This document shows positions 15,777-26,912 of a DNA stretch of 64,000 nucleotides, one piece after another. The DNA lies in contig NC_089178.1 in NCBI RefSeq assembly GCF_947507565.1, positions 62,001 through 126,000 on the forward strand, read 5' to 3'. Origin of the DNA: Oscarella lobularis (lineage: Eukaryota; Porifera; Homoscleromorpha; Homosclerophorida; Oscarellidae). Position 1 is the stretch's first letter. Each line of letters opens with the position of its first letter. The translations under genes were made by a program, and so were the position numbers. The notes under the pieces are model-generated. The model was not told the DNA's origin. It searched no databases and worked only from the letters and a program-made list of their open reading frames with translations.

Positions 15777-16247
15777 GTCCATTGATTTTTGACACTGTTG
15801 TAGCGCCATAGACCGCTGTTTGTAGGAGTCGACAATGAAGACAGTGCAATGGAGGAATCGAAGGCTCCTGGGCTGGATCATCGTCGGTCTAATCGCGTCT
15901 TTCGGGTGAGAAAAGTGCCGGCAACCAGACCATGATGAACACCCCCTCCAAGCCGTAACCACTCAGCTTAGCGCGGTTCGTGCTTGTTGACGACAATAAG
16001 ACCTCGAACGATCCGTCTGCCCAGTGCGTAAACCGAGGCCGAAGCCCCCCATCGCCCCGCTTACGGGCTCCGGCACGGAATTAACCGTGGGCCACGCTGA
16101 GTTCCAACTATCCTTCCTTGCCTTCTGCCAAATCTCCCGAGCCAGTCCTCTCAAGGATGAGACGCGGCGAACCGCGACGCACCCACCCTCAGCCGCAACT
16201 GAAGGAAGATCGGTGTGCGCTTCGCTTTTGAACCGTGTAGCTCCGCC

Positions 16248-16305
16248 CAGCGCGCTCATTGGTCCGTTGGAGGTCACGTTGGACTAACGTAGCGCGCCCA
16301 TTGGT
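16248..16305 (+). promoter_or_regulatory. Paired inverted CCAAT boxes in a GC-rich promoter-like block
   Basis: AGCGCGC(T/C)CATTGGT occurs twice, 42 bases apart; ATTGG is an inverted CCAAT box (NF-Y type). The block 15900-16310 is GC-rich, holds no convincing gene, and precedes the ATG at 16422, which sits in aagATGGCGG, a YY1-like start-site motif. Promoter role is inferred. Confidence 0.4.
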
Positions 16306-16421
16306 ACGAACGAATAGGTGTGACTTCTAAACGAAAAGGTGTGACTTTTTCGGCGCTGTCAGCAATTTATGATTATGCAAGGATGATGCAAAAGGCATCA
16401 CGCAGCACGCGCGTGACCAAG

Positions 16422-16690
16422 ATGGCGGATAAGATGGTGGACACGACCTCTTCGCGAGCGATAGGTTTATACCTGTTCATTCTTCTTGCCCGAGCAAAGA
16501 GCGACGTACAATACTTCGTTGATCGTACGTAAGCGGCAAAACATCACGCATCTCTGTTTTAGCTTCGAACGGCGCCGATTCCAACCCGGGAACGATGGAA
16601 AAGCTACTTCAATCGCTACAGAAAGCCCCCAAGATGCCGTTCGAATGGCGAATAACTCGCCAGGAGGCGTCAACGTGATGCTGAAAAAGG
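16422..16690 (+). CDS. Possible 5' exons of an unidentified gene
   Basis: Exon 1 begins MADKMVDTTSSRA. After an intron ending tctgttttag (16561) comes SNGADSNPGTMEKLLQSLQK followed by APKMPFEWRITRQE. These look protein-like, but no downstream exons are recognisable before the duplicated SLC35C1 tail at 17126. Either a truncated gene carried on the inserted/duplicated segment or a short unknown gene. Confidence 0.3.
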
Positions 16691-17125
16691 AAAATTACGA
16701 TTTCGCGACTAACTTTGACCAGCGAAGACTCGAGAAATCGCCCATAAGGTAGCGAAACGAGGAAGCTTAGCCCCTTTTTTGAGATATCTATACGAGGTAT
16801 GGTGCTTATTGTCAATTTTTTGGCTGGAAAACTTATTTCATCGTCCGTTTTTCAGAAATTGAGCCTAATGTCTATAAGATATGAGTGTGTTGCGTTTGGG
16901 AGAATCTTATTCTTCTGCGAAGGCGAATTTGAAAAGTTTGAATTTGACGGGAATTTGACATGAGGTTTGGGAACGTGTTCGAATGAAAAAATGGAACTCT
17001 TCTACTACAATGATGAGGTAAAAAGGCGAGAGAAAAGATATATAAGAAGCAATAACGTTTTTTTGCTAGCCAATGATTTTGATGTTGGCTCGTCATTCCA
17101 ATGGTAAAGGTCATTAATCCTACGA

Positions 17126-17232
17126 CAGCTTATGCACTCGTGAGACACTCAGAAATGGTATCCAAAGAGAAGAATACATCCAAAAGCACGGTATAATACA
17201 ATATCAAATAAAGGAGATTAATTAGATACCTC
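17126..17232 (+). repeat. Direct repeat copy 2: orphan SLC35C1 3' end
   Basis: Matches 13003-13133: still encodes [17 protein letters not shown] before diverging, and keeps the caatatcaaataaa and acctcgtgac UTR words. No upstream SLC35C1 exons accompany it, so it is non-functional. It lies 60 bases before the SSUH2 start. Confidence 0.85.
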
Positions 17233-17291
17233 GTGACCGTAAATCCACATCCTGTTTTACACGTGACGCTATCCAACGATCAGATTGAGGC

Positions 17292-19070
17292 ATGGCGACT
17301 CAGCCTCTCGTTCAAGGCCAGCAGACAGGCTACGGTGGAGCGCAAACGGCGCCCGTCGAAACGCCTTCCTTTCAAGGTGACGTCCCCGGCGAGGACGCGG
17401 CCGAAAATCCAAACGCGTCTGCTCCCCAACCTTCGGCACCTTCGGTCGACAAAATGGACGCCGTCGCCGGCTACGAAGGAATCGGATTCGACGCGAGTGA
17501 GTCGATGCGCGCTCCTCGCGCCTGCGAAGAGATAGAAGAGTGTTCTTTGCTTGCAGACGCCCCTCTTGCGCCCCCGCCCCCTTACTCGGCTGTGGAAGCG
17601 CCAAAGCCCGCACCCGAAGCGAACGTCAAGTCGGTTTGCCGTTCGCGTAAAAATAATCAAAACGAGGCTGTATTTAGTATACCGAAAGTGACCGAAGATC
17701 AAGCGAGACAGGCGTTGCTCGACCACGTGGCGCAGCACTGCTGCTACGGGAAGAAGCCCGCTCGCGATCTCGTCTTCAATAGCATTGCTCCGTCGAGTGC
17801 GTTTCACGTAAGGCATTCGTTTTCGTGGCGAGATTCGCGCCGTATCCTTTTTTTCATTTCACTTTTCAGTACACACTCGAGACTTTTGCTGAGGGTCGAG
17901 GCACTTCTTGGGCTATGGAGCCTTATACAGGTACTTTAGACGATTATGAAATTTTTGACGTCATCAACTTAATAGAAATTTGTCTTTAGGACAACCGATC
18001 GATGGACCGATGAATGGGCCACCACCACGTCCGTGGGATATTCAAGCACAGCCACTGGGCCTCTTTCAGGACGAAGTGAGATACATAGAAGTGCCACACA
18101 CGGCCTCCGTCAAGGTGACAAATATAATGGTTCCATATTCGGCCTCTTTCAATTTTCTTTTCTTGTCTAAGCCATGCCATAATTGCTTTGCAACGGGCTG
18201 CATACGCTGCTATCATTGCTTTGGTCGTGGAAGGGTGAGACAACATGAAATATTGAACTGTGTTTCACCCTTGTCTTAGGTTCGTTGCAGTTCGTGCGGA
18301 GGTACTGGCCACAACTGGGTTCATCGTGACGGGCACAGACATCACGAGAGGTGCACGTGGTGTTTTGGATCAGGCAGGAAAAGGTTTGCCTATAATTTTA
18401 CTTACTGGAGACTTATTGAATTTTTCTCAAGGTGTTCCACTTGCCACGGACATGGGCAAGTCGGCTGCCCCGTTTGTCACCGTGCCACTCAGCTTAAATG
18501 TTACATCAAGCTGACTATCACTTGGAAAAACCACAAGGCCGATCACGTCGTCGAACGCACGTCTCTTCCGCCAGAATTGATTACGCAGGCTCAGGGCCAG
18601 ATGGCATTTAAAGACGATCAATTCAGGGTATGAAAAATGTCTACGTCATTTAATTCTTGTGATCGTATATTTTAGGTTGCTCCAATTATGAATTTTCCAG
18701 ATCAGGCTGTGAACGAGGCATCGCAACAATTGGTGGCCAATCACGGATCCGCCTTCGCCCACGAAAGAATTCTGAGACAAGTAAGAGCCAGGAACTAGTT
18801 AATGTATGACGCTCAACGCCGCGCGTAAAGGCAGCATGTATCCCGCTTCTCTTACACAGTTACCTTAGACGTACTTAGAGGACTTCTCTTCAGTGCTCTC
18901 TTCCCCCCTCGTTTTTTTTCTAGCGTCACCAAGTGCGCATTGTTCCCGTTTCCGACGTTGCATACGCGTGGAATGGCCAGACGGGACGCTTCTGGGTGTA
19001 CGGGTATGAGCACGCGGTCCACGCTCCCGACTATCCGCAGAAATGCTGCTGGGGATGCAGCATCCTTTAG
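17292..19070 (+). CDS. SSUH2: SSUH2-like zinc-binding protein
   Basis: Protein with a Pro/Ala-rich N-terminus (SFQGDVPGEDAAENP, APLAPPPPYSAVE), a conserved ARDLVFNSI segment and a DnaJ-like cysteine-rich centre: CHNCFATGCIRCYHCFGRGR, CSSCGGTG, CTWCFGSGRKRCSTCHGHG, CPVC. The C-terminal part has LTITWKNHKADHVVE, APIMNFPDQAV and ends in GCSIL at 19070. This order fits SSUH2 (ssu-2 homolog), linked in vertebrates to tooth development and of unknown biochemical role. At least six short introns. It converges with NCKIPSD, whose stop is 110 bases away. Confidence 0.85.
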
Positions 19071-19180
19071 AAAAACCCTAACCGCCGCGGCGAATGATTA
19101 CCAAAACGCGTTTGCTGGCTGTCTTGTGTTTTTCAGCTACCAAAAAATTTTTTCGTAAGTTGGCGTTTACTCCCCTATCG

Positions 19181-21977
19181 CTAGACAAGCGTGCTGAGAT
19201 CGAATAAGTGAGGAAAAGCCTTCGACAGGTTCGCGACGATTTCGTAGTCTGTAGCGTCGTCGGCGGAGTCGCGTTCCTCGCGATGTATCGCGTGGAAAGC
19301 GTCGACGATGTCGTCGATTCTGTGCTTGTGTTCGATGTAATTCGTGTTCTGTATTATACCTCTCAGAAGACGAAGATAGTGAGTCCGTCTCTAGAATAAA
19401 TAATCGCGCTGACCATATGTATGTGTAATTCTTTTGGCATCGCTACTTTGTCTCCGAGGGAGAGATCGGATATTTGACGTACGGTTATGTCGATCAGGAC
19501 CATCAGATCCGTCGTGAAAAATAATCCCGACGTCGTCGCGGAGGAGAAGATGTCGAGAAGAATTTTCAGAACGGAATTGGGAGACAACGGGAGAAAGAGA
19601 GCCACGGGATCATCTGCGCAAAAAGGTGCGTTTTGGGGAAAATTACGAATCTCGCGCGCGTACCCTCTCTATTGATCAGTATGAGAATTTTTTCACTAAA
19701 TGCTTTCGCCGTTGGCCGAGCTCCCAGTACTTGCATGACAATATTTTCTAACGGATCTTTAAAAAAGTCAATGATATATTATCTAACTGAGTACGGAAAT
19801 AATTTACTTTTAAAATGGACGTTGTACGAAAGGATCATATTCATAAACGCGTCCGGAATTTGCTCTTCCAAATCGCTCTCAGGCGGCGATTCAATATTGT
19901 CAAAGAGGAATTCGAGAAAGTTAGAATCCCAATGATCTAGCCCACCAGTAAAAAAGACAAACAAACACAGCAGATAGGAGTATAATACCGTAAAGCTGAA
20001 GAGGTGGTGCTTCCCCAGTTGACAAAACCATCGTGCAAACGAGAGCCGAATAGAGTGTCTTTTGAATATCTAATCGAGCGAACGTTTTCAAACTTTAGCG
20101 CTCTCATAACCTGTGCCTCACTTTCTAAATCGTCTCTGATATCGCGAGCCAATTCCATTGGCAGTAAAGACGCCAATAAAATTGATATGATTAAATGATC
20201 CAATTCGCACAAAGCCCCAAAGACCTTGAGTAGCAGAAGTCGAATAGGAGCTCTCGTTTCCTGCGCGAGAAACTTCCAGTCACTAATTTCCCGACCCCCC
20301 AAGACACGCACCATTTGATAATACGTCACAAGTGAGTCGACCGCTTCATAACCATCTCTTTGAACCATGAACGCAGACACAGAACGATCGGCATCCGACT
20401 GCGCAAATCCCAATTAGGAATTAAGTTAGTAAATAAATGATTTTTCCCCCCGTAGTACTAAGAGTGTGATGAGTTCTTCTAGGTATTCTACTATGACTGC
20501 GTAGTCATCGTAGAGTGCCCAGCTTCTTTGCTGGGAGTCGTCTTTGCAAGCTTTGAGTTCCGAGAAAATAATGTCCAATCGCTCTCGATCTTTAGAGCTG
20601 CCTCCTCCTTCTGCCGCCGCCGCCGCAGCAGCAGCTGACAGTTTGACTTTTCCGACCTGGGTTATACAAGAGTCAGATAACAAGAGAACGAATTCGATTA
20701 TTTCTCCCACTTGGAGAAGTGCGAGCGATTTCATTATTGGATCTAGTGACGTAACCGTCCCAGGAAATTTTGCTCTTAGAAACGTCAGAACCGTTTCGGT
20801 GGCTAGAGCCGAATTATTGAAACTCATTCCAGTCCTGATGAAACACGCCATCACGTAGGAATTGTGGCAAAGTACACGTACTACTTAGTAAGTGAACCTA
20901 CCTTTCTCTAACAAGATCGACCAATTCTCGACCCAAAGAAAAGTCTGGGCTGCATTCCCGGACTGCGACAGGTTCCAATTGTGGGACATCATCACGTGGC
21001 TCCTCTTCCTTGGCTATTGGTTTGTGTTCAACTAATGGCTCTTCTTTTTCTTCTTCTTTTTCTTCTTCTTTTTCTTCTTCTTTTTCTTCTTCTTCTTTTT
21101 CTTCTTCTTCTTTTTCTTCTTCTTCTTTTTCTTCTCGTTTCAGTGATGCAGTTCTACTCGGCGGATCGGGAGCTTTTCTCTTCACTCTCTTTTCTTCGCT
21201 GTCGCCATAGTGATCATCCAGCGGAGGTAAAACTGAATGAAAAGGAACGTCGAGACGCTTGCCGTCGCTTACGTCCTTCCGATACCCGACCAAAGCTCTG
21301 AAGTTAAAAAAATTTCATCCAGGGTGAGAGAACGTCATATTTTATTAATTAATTAAATTACCTCAACGCCGCTTTTTGCGCTTTTGTGTAGACCCCATTT
21401 GCAGCTACCGCCTCCTCGTGAATCTTCTCTATCGAATCGTCGATCTTTCGCAGGACGTCCGCTTGGGTCTCCTTCGTCGCTTCCGGTTTGGACGGAGTCG
21501 GACTCTTCGACTTCGATTTCGATTTCGCTCGAAGATATTTGGCCGGAATGAGACCGAGTCGACCGCTCGACGCGTGTCTTGCCGTCCACCATTCGGCGTC
21601 GTCTTTCGACACGACGAATACCTATAATTGGATGAAGACCAGTTGAAATAACAGCGAAAAACGACGACGATTACCTGGTCGCCTTTTTTCGACGTCAATT
21701 GGGTCGCTTTCGTGCCTTCGAAGTCGTATTTTACGACGAACGCCTCCTCGACTTCTTGAACTCGCTGCGGGACGATGACCGAGTGCAATACGACTTTTTG
21801 TTTTCTTACCTCGAGGTAATTTGCTGGCGCGAGTCCGTTTTCGCCGTCTTTGCAGCGCTCTACTTGCCACCAGTGTTTATTAGATGCGTCTAGAAGTCGA
21901 TAGCGCTCGTTGGCAGTCAGATGCAATCCTCCCTGCACCGCAGCATCGGGAGAAAAGTCGTAAAGAGCTCGATACAT
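19181..21977 (-). CDS. NCKIPSD: NCKIPSD/SPIN90-like protein with two SH3 domains
   Basis: Actin regulator that binds Arp2/3 and formins. Starts MYRALYDFSPDAA, an SH3 (residues about 1-58, ALYDF ... NKHWWQVE ... GLAPANYLEV). A second SH3 follows (AFVVKYDFEGT ... DAEWWTARH ... GLIPAKYL), then a helix with QADVLRKIDDSIEKIHEEA as in SPIN90, a long Glu/Lys tract, and the leucine-rich armadillo-like C-terminal region (DDSQQRSWALYDDY, VTYYQMETRAPIRLLLLK, LLPMELARDI, FFTTDLMVLIDITVRQ) ending DLSTLV. Vertebrate SPIN90 has one SH3, so the extra SH3 is notable. Head-to-head with sortilin. Confidence 0.88.
21039..21135 (+). repeat. TTC/TTTTCTTC microsatellite coding poly-Glu/Lys in NCKIPSD
   Basis: Tandem cttctttttcttcttcttttt units. 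On the gene's sense (minus) strand this gives alternating EEK/EEEK blocks between the second SH3 and the C-terminal domain, where vertebrate SPIN90 has a Pro/Ser-rich linker. Confidence 0.85.
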
Positions 21978-22095
21978 GGCTAGTGTGTGCCCCCGGATTA
22001 GCTTTCTGTTTAGCGCACGGTGCTGAAGGATCTCAGAGCCTGACGTGGCTCCTAGGCATTGTTTCTCGTGTTGTAGTGTACTTGGCTGGCACGAA
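21978..22095. promoter_or_regulatory. Bidirectional promoter of NCKIPSD and sortilin
   Basis: 118 bases between divergent ATG codons. Contains TGACGTGG (22041-22048), which equals the core of the unfolded-protein-response element but is also a CRE/bZIP-like site; a single match of 8 bases is weak evidence. No TATA box seen. Confidence 0.45.
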
Positions 22096-25000
22096 ATGAC
22101 GAGATCGATCGTGTACCTCGTCTTCCTCATCTCTTCAACTGTGTGCCTTGAGCTCTGGGAGCCCCAAGAGGACATGAACGTCATGTATCGGGACCCCAGC
22201 TCGAACGCGTTACGTCACGCCCGAAAGAGACGCTCGCTCGCCGAATCGCCTTCGTCTTCGTCGTGCCAACAAGACGCCCAAATCCCGACAGTGGACGTAA
22301 TAATGCCCCTAGCAAAAACAAAAGCCCCCGCGAGCGCAGTCATTTCTCTTTAGTACACGCTCCAAAACGAAACGAATCGCGCCATCGAGATCAAATGGGT
22401 CGGAAAGGGAGGCGAAGTGAGACAATAAGAGCCAATCGAAATCGCTAGTAGGGAGAATTACGAATAAATACTTATAGAGCATTCTCGCGCTAACAACGCA
22501 AACTCAATCGTTGAATCTATTCGGCAGACAAATGCTCTTCGCAAATCCGTCTCGCTTGTGGAGATGGCAAGTTCTGGATCGATTCGTTATTAATTAATCA
22601 ATCAAATAATTCATTAATTTTTTTAATTAATAGGGATAAGATTACGGGAAAGTTTGTGAATATGAGCGGAGTGATTCGCGGGGAGGCCATCTCGGATCCG
22701 GGCGGCATATTGCAGAGTCCCATTGATCCAGATTATGTGAGATTACATTCGTCTTATTCCGATTTTTTTGCAACTTTTTTTCTGACTAGGTTTTATTGAT
22801 TGCGTTTAATCGGTCGAAGATGCACGTCTCTTACGACGGAGGCAAAATGTGGAAGGCTATCGATTTGAGTTTTAAAATTCGCGACGTGAAATTTCATCCG
22901 ATCGATAAAGAATATGCGCTGGCATTATCATCTGACAAAAAGGTGCGAAGAAGATTTCACGGGGGCTATTATTAGACCGTAGACATTTTCCCTCTCTCAG
23001 CTTTACGTGAGTACTGAATTTGGACAAAGATGGGGAAAAATTAAGGACAACGTCGATGCGTTTTTCTGGTAAGGAATTGTAAACTATATCTGCTATTTGC
23101 AATTTCGGTGTCTTTTGTTTCCAAGGGATCAAACTGATACTAGTAGAAATGGAGATTATCACGCGTATGCGTCTGTTGATGTGACAGGTCAGTTGTTCAT
23201 CTGTTCTATAGGGAATATGGATTGACTGGTTTTTTTAAGGTCGCACTGATGTGTACAAGTTCACTCTTCGCGAGGGTTCTGTACGAGAAACGAAAAGTAA
23301 AAAAATTGCTGTGTAAAATCAGGGCGATGTGTAATTTCTTTTACTATGATTAGCCATATTTGAAGGGATTTATAGATTTCTCGTTCTCGGGAAATTCATT
23401 CTTGTGTCGTCATCAGAAGACCAGAAACAGTTGCCCGTTAGAAGAGAATAAAAAATGAGAGTTCTCCTATTGGTCACATTTTCACAAATTAGGAATTGCG
23501 TGGTCTGAATGTTAGCGAAGATGGTGGATTGACTTGGAACAGAGGAAAACTTCCGGAATCGAAGCCAGGAGACGTATTTATTCATATATGTATACATATA
23601 TAAAGCTAATTATAAATCGTTTTATGTGAACAGTACTATAAAATTCTGGATGCAACCAAAGGATTCATCATGATTCATATTGCCGCGAACAGTGGGTGTA
23701 ATCGCGTTATCTCGTAAACTTCTTTTAGTTCGAGAATAGGTAAGAGCACGGGTACGTTGTACGCGTCGGACGGATCTGGCACTTACTTCAATCCCGTTCT
23801 CAAGAATCACTTGGTGCGTATGCAATAAAAATCCATTCTCAAGAGATCGTTTTATTTATTATTTCTTCTTAATTAAGCATGCCCACGGTGCATCGGATTT
23901 TTACAGAGTTTTTTCCATGGAGGGAACCTATATTAGTAGCATAGCAGCAAGCGGTGCGATTTAACGCCTATATATAGATATGCACGCAATATTGATTTTC
24001 TTTTCAGATCAAATTATTCAAACCGTGATAAGCTTTGATCGCGGCGGTCACTGGCAACATATTGCGGCAGATCCAGAGGAGTGTTCAAAGCAAGGGATTC
24101 AAGCGGTACGTTTTTTTTTTCTTTCTATATAACAGAGTGAGTCCAGCGATTTGGAATATATTAGACGGATTGCCAACTTCATCTGCACGGTTCTTACAGT
24201 CAGTCACAGGGCGTCCAATTTTCTCAGGGAATTTTAAGTAATTCCAAGGCTGCAGGAATAATTATTGCACACGGTGATTGAGATGTAATCGTTGAAGGCG
24301 CGCGTCTCATTCGCGCTTTTTTTTATAAAGGAAACTTGGGGAAGGGGTTGAAGTACACCGGCCTTGACATCTACATGACCCGCGATGGCGGATACACGTG
24401 GACTAAAGTATTAGACGGTCCGCATCGATACCAAATGGCCGACTCAGGAAGCCTGATTGCGGCTATTCCACATAAAGGGGGAACTGCCTTATAGTAAGAA
24501 AATCTTTGAAGCTTTATACGTATGTGTTTTTTTACGTACGTTCGAATAGTTATTCTATGGATTGGGGTGCGTGTTGGCAAAAGACGACGTTTACGTTGAG
24601 CAGCGGTTTTCACGTGACCGGTTTGCTGATTGAACCTTCTCTGAAGAGCCTGTCCACATCGGTTTGGGGTTACTTTGAATCCGACAACATGTGGAGAGTT
24701 TCTTTTGTCGATTTCAGCGCGCGAGCTAATAGGAAATGTAAGGGAGGGCCACGCTTAGTCTTAGTGGGAATGAGATCCTTCTGTAGGCACCCTTGACGAC
24801 TATGATGTTTACACTCATCATATAAAGAATGATAAGAACGGATGCATCTTTGGTCATATTGAGAAATACCGTCGCAGGAAAAAGGACAGAATGTATATAG
24901 AGCAATAGAACGTGTGGATTTTTTGTCGCAAAAGTTGTGCTGCTCTTTAGTTGCTACAACGGAGCTGACTTTGATTCGTTTGTTTCGTCCCAAAAATGCT

Positions 25001-25802
25001 CTTGCACGCCAGAGGATTTTGAATGGTATGATATACGTTGATTGGGTTGACTTATTTTTGGTTGACCGTTTTTTTTTGTGTTCTAGTGATTATGGATACA
25101 AATGGGAAGACCAGTCATTCACCACATGCATCGAAGACGGAGACTTCAAAGTTGCAGCGAGAATGTACTGCAAGCCAAATCAACTCGTTTACAACAAAAC
25201 GCGTGGGTAAGACGATCAAATAGATATTGAGTCTTATGTATGGAGACCGACGTTGAATATTCTGTTTGCAGCTATCGACGTATTCCTGGTGATAAGTGCC
25301 AGGGTGGCGTGCTAGATCAGTTCATTAGCACACAGACGGCACCTTGCTCTGGAAATCCGGGGCCAAAATCGAAACACAAAACGCCTTTACCTCCGGTATG
25401 TAATCCTTCAATGTCTTGATCTAACGCTATTGTGATGTTTAGGACACCACTAGTAATACGAAGGGGGGTTCGAAGGGGGGTTCGTCTGGCGGCAAAGTGG
25501 CGGCTGCGATTCTTATTCCATTGGCTTTAATTGTGATGGCAATCTGCGGGTTTTATGTATATAAGAAGTGCTACAAGCGTGGCGGAGAGAGGCACGTAAC
25601 TACTCTTGTATTGTTTATGAGATGATAACTTGGGGGTCTTTTTGTGCAGGAAATATGACTACAAATATTCCATGCTTTCTCAGGGCGACGAGGACAAGTC
25701 CAATTTGCTTGATGACGTAAGAGAAGATGTAAACAATGTTGAATAAAACTCATCTGGTATTCTTTAAGCTTGATGACGATGACGATGAATTCAAAAGCTG
25801 AG
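22096..25802 (+). CDS. SORT1: Sortilin-type VPS10-domain receptor
   Basis: Type I sorting receptor cycling between trans-Golgi, plasma membrane and endosomes. Signal peptide MTRSIVYLVFLISSTVCL, then a basic processing site ARKRR ending a short propeptide. The VPS10 ten-bladed propeller shows Asp-box repeats (ISFDRGGHW, VSEDGGLTWNRG, MTRDGGYTW, HVSYDGGKMW). The 10CC module includes DYGYKWEDQSFTTC, CIEDGDF, RRIPGDKCQGG. A Gly/Ser linker precedes the membrane helix VAAAILIPLALIVMAICGF and a short tail with YSML (a YxxPhi signal), an acidic dileucine-like EDKSNLLDD and a final DDDDDEFKS. About twenty short introns; the exon edges near 24500-24900 are uncertain. Confidence 0.9.
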
Positions 25803-25924
25803 AACTTGGGTATTATTGATTAATTTAGCGAGGTTAGTACATGGTCCCTGCATCTATCTTCCTGCACTCTTTCCTCGTCTGTGAGTAAAGCAATCGTCTG
25901 CTTTTTTCTCTCTCTTTGCCGTGT

Positions 25925-26530
25925 TTCTCCTTGTATACAATGTAGGTCACATGACTAGCTGTTTGGATTGTGACAACGCGCGCTACGACTTCGAAGAATT
26001 CCACACGAACAAGCGCGACGCCGCCGCTGAGCTCATGCTGAGCTCTCTCAGAGCGACAGTGACCCTTTCAGCGATCAGATTTTCTGACGAACGACTTGGA
26101 ACTTGGAAGGGGCCCACAGATAGATCACAGTGCCTTCACGCCGCCGTTTCCTGTCCTGCTGCAGCTTTCTGGGACCCACAGTGACGGTAAGCGCACGTCT
26201 GTCATTCTCGCGTCTTTGCGGAGCCGCTTCACGCGTGCTTTCACGCAGGAAAACTGATCGACGGGAAAGATGGCGACCATTTTTGCGGCGTCGATTACGG
26301 CGTAGCCACGTGCACCGCCAAGAACGGCGAAGCGAATTCAAGATCCTCCTTGAAATCGTCGACTTTAGCAAAGTCTCTCTCGTCAAGATCGTGAGTAATG
26401 TCACACCACCTTTCTTTACCCGATTTTCTAGTTTTAGTTTTATTAGTGGACGAAGGTTCCATGGACTCCAACGAAAGCGAAGCGAAGACTGTGCATGAAT
26501 TAGATACAGTAATGGATAGATAGAATACTG
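25925..26530 (+). CDS. Unresolved small transcription unit
   Basis: A 3' splice site (acaatgtag, about 25944) precedes an open frame reading GHMTSCLDCDNARYDFEEFH ... KRDAAAELMLSS. A good 5' splice site (gacg|gtaagc, 26187) and a 3' site (cacgcag, 26249) lead to an exon with two competing frames, KDGDHFCGVDYGVATCTAK and EFKILLEIVDFSKVSLVKI, ending at atc|gtgagt (26391). I cannot fix the frame or the family. It follows sortilin by about 120 bases on the same strand. Confidence 0.25.
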
Positions 26531-26757
26531 TAGGCGCACAACAGGATCACGCCGTCTCGTGCTGTGTTCACGCGCAGTAGTGTAGGTAGCGTAGGTTAGT
26601 TAGGCTAAGTAGGTAGGTAGAGGTTAGTTAGGGCATCGGCGGGGTGGTGCACCCCGCGCGCGCTGCCGCCGCCATGGAGAAAAGGGTAGAGTATAGACAT
26701 TTTATTTCAATAAAAAAGAAAAAAGAAACAGCCTTTCCCCTCTCTCTCAGCGCGGGT

Positions 26758-26912
26758 AGTTTTTTGTTGACGGGGTCGTGCCCAGGACCCCGGAGCAGTT
26801 TTTGTTGACGGGGTCCTGCTCAGGACCCCGGAGCAGTTTTCTTTGACGGAGGTCGTGCTCAGGACCTCTCTTTGGATGCAGTTTTTTTGTGGAGGTCATA
26901 CCCAGGACCCCC
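26758..26912 (+). repeat. Four tandem hairpin units
   Basis: About 39-45-bp units, each GTTTTTTG-TTGACGGGGTC...GACCCCGGAGCA. The second unit contains GGGGTCCTG-CT-CAGGACCCC, a perfect 9-bp stem; the others keep a 6-bp stem with compensating changes in two arms (GGAGGTC / GACCTC in unit 3). Between the small unit ending near 26530 and the PAN2 fragment. A poly-A signal-like aataaa lies just upstream (26710). Confidence 0.8.

Larger units (their letters stand above)
13930..15811 (+). mobile_element. Decayed DDE transposon with TIRs and heptamer arrays
   Basis: 1882-bp element. The left end ctatggcgctacaacagtgt continues as a ~50-bp sequence repeated in inverted orientation at the right end (15762-15811). 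Outside both ends lies the direct repeat ACCG (13926-13929 and 15812-15815), read as a 4-bp target-site duplication. Inside the TIRs lie long arrays of 7-bp units (TGATTAG, with TGAACAG/TGATCAG variants), inverted relative to each other. The interior encodes an integrase-like DDE core broken by frameshifts and missing its N-terminal part. The fold family is one common in invertebrate genomes; a link to IS3EU-type or Ginger-type elements is possible but I cannot decide. Confidence 0.85.

Noticed and set aside
15963-16277. Long GC-rich open frame on the minus strand, and the idea of an rRNA fragment
   Set aside because: No recognisable domain or rRNA core sequence; composition fits a promoter-like GC-rich block.
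22041-22048. TGACGTGG as an unfolded-protein-response element controlling sortilin
   Set aside because: One 8-base match is too weak; the EDEM1 upstream region (56087-56222), where such a site would be expected, shows none that I can see.
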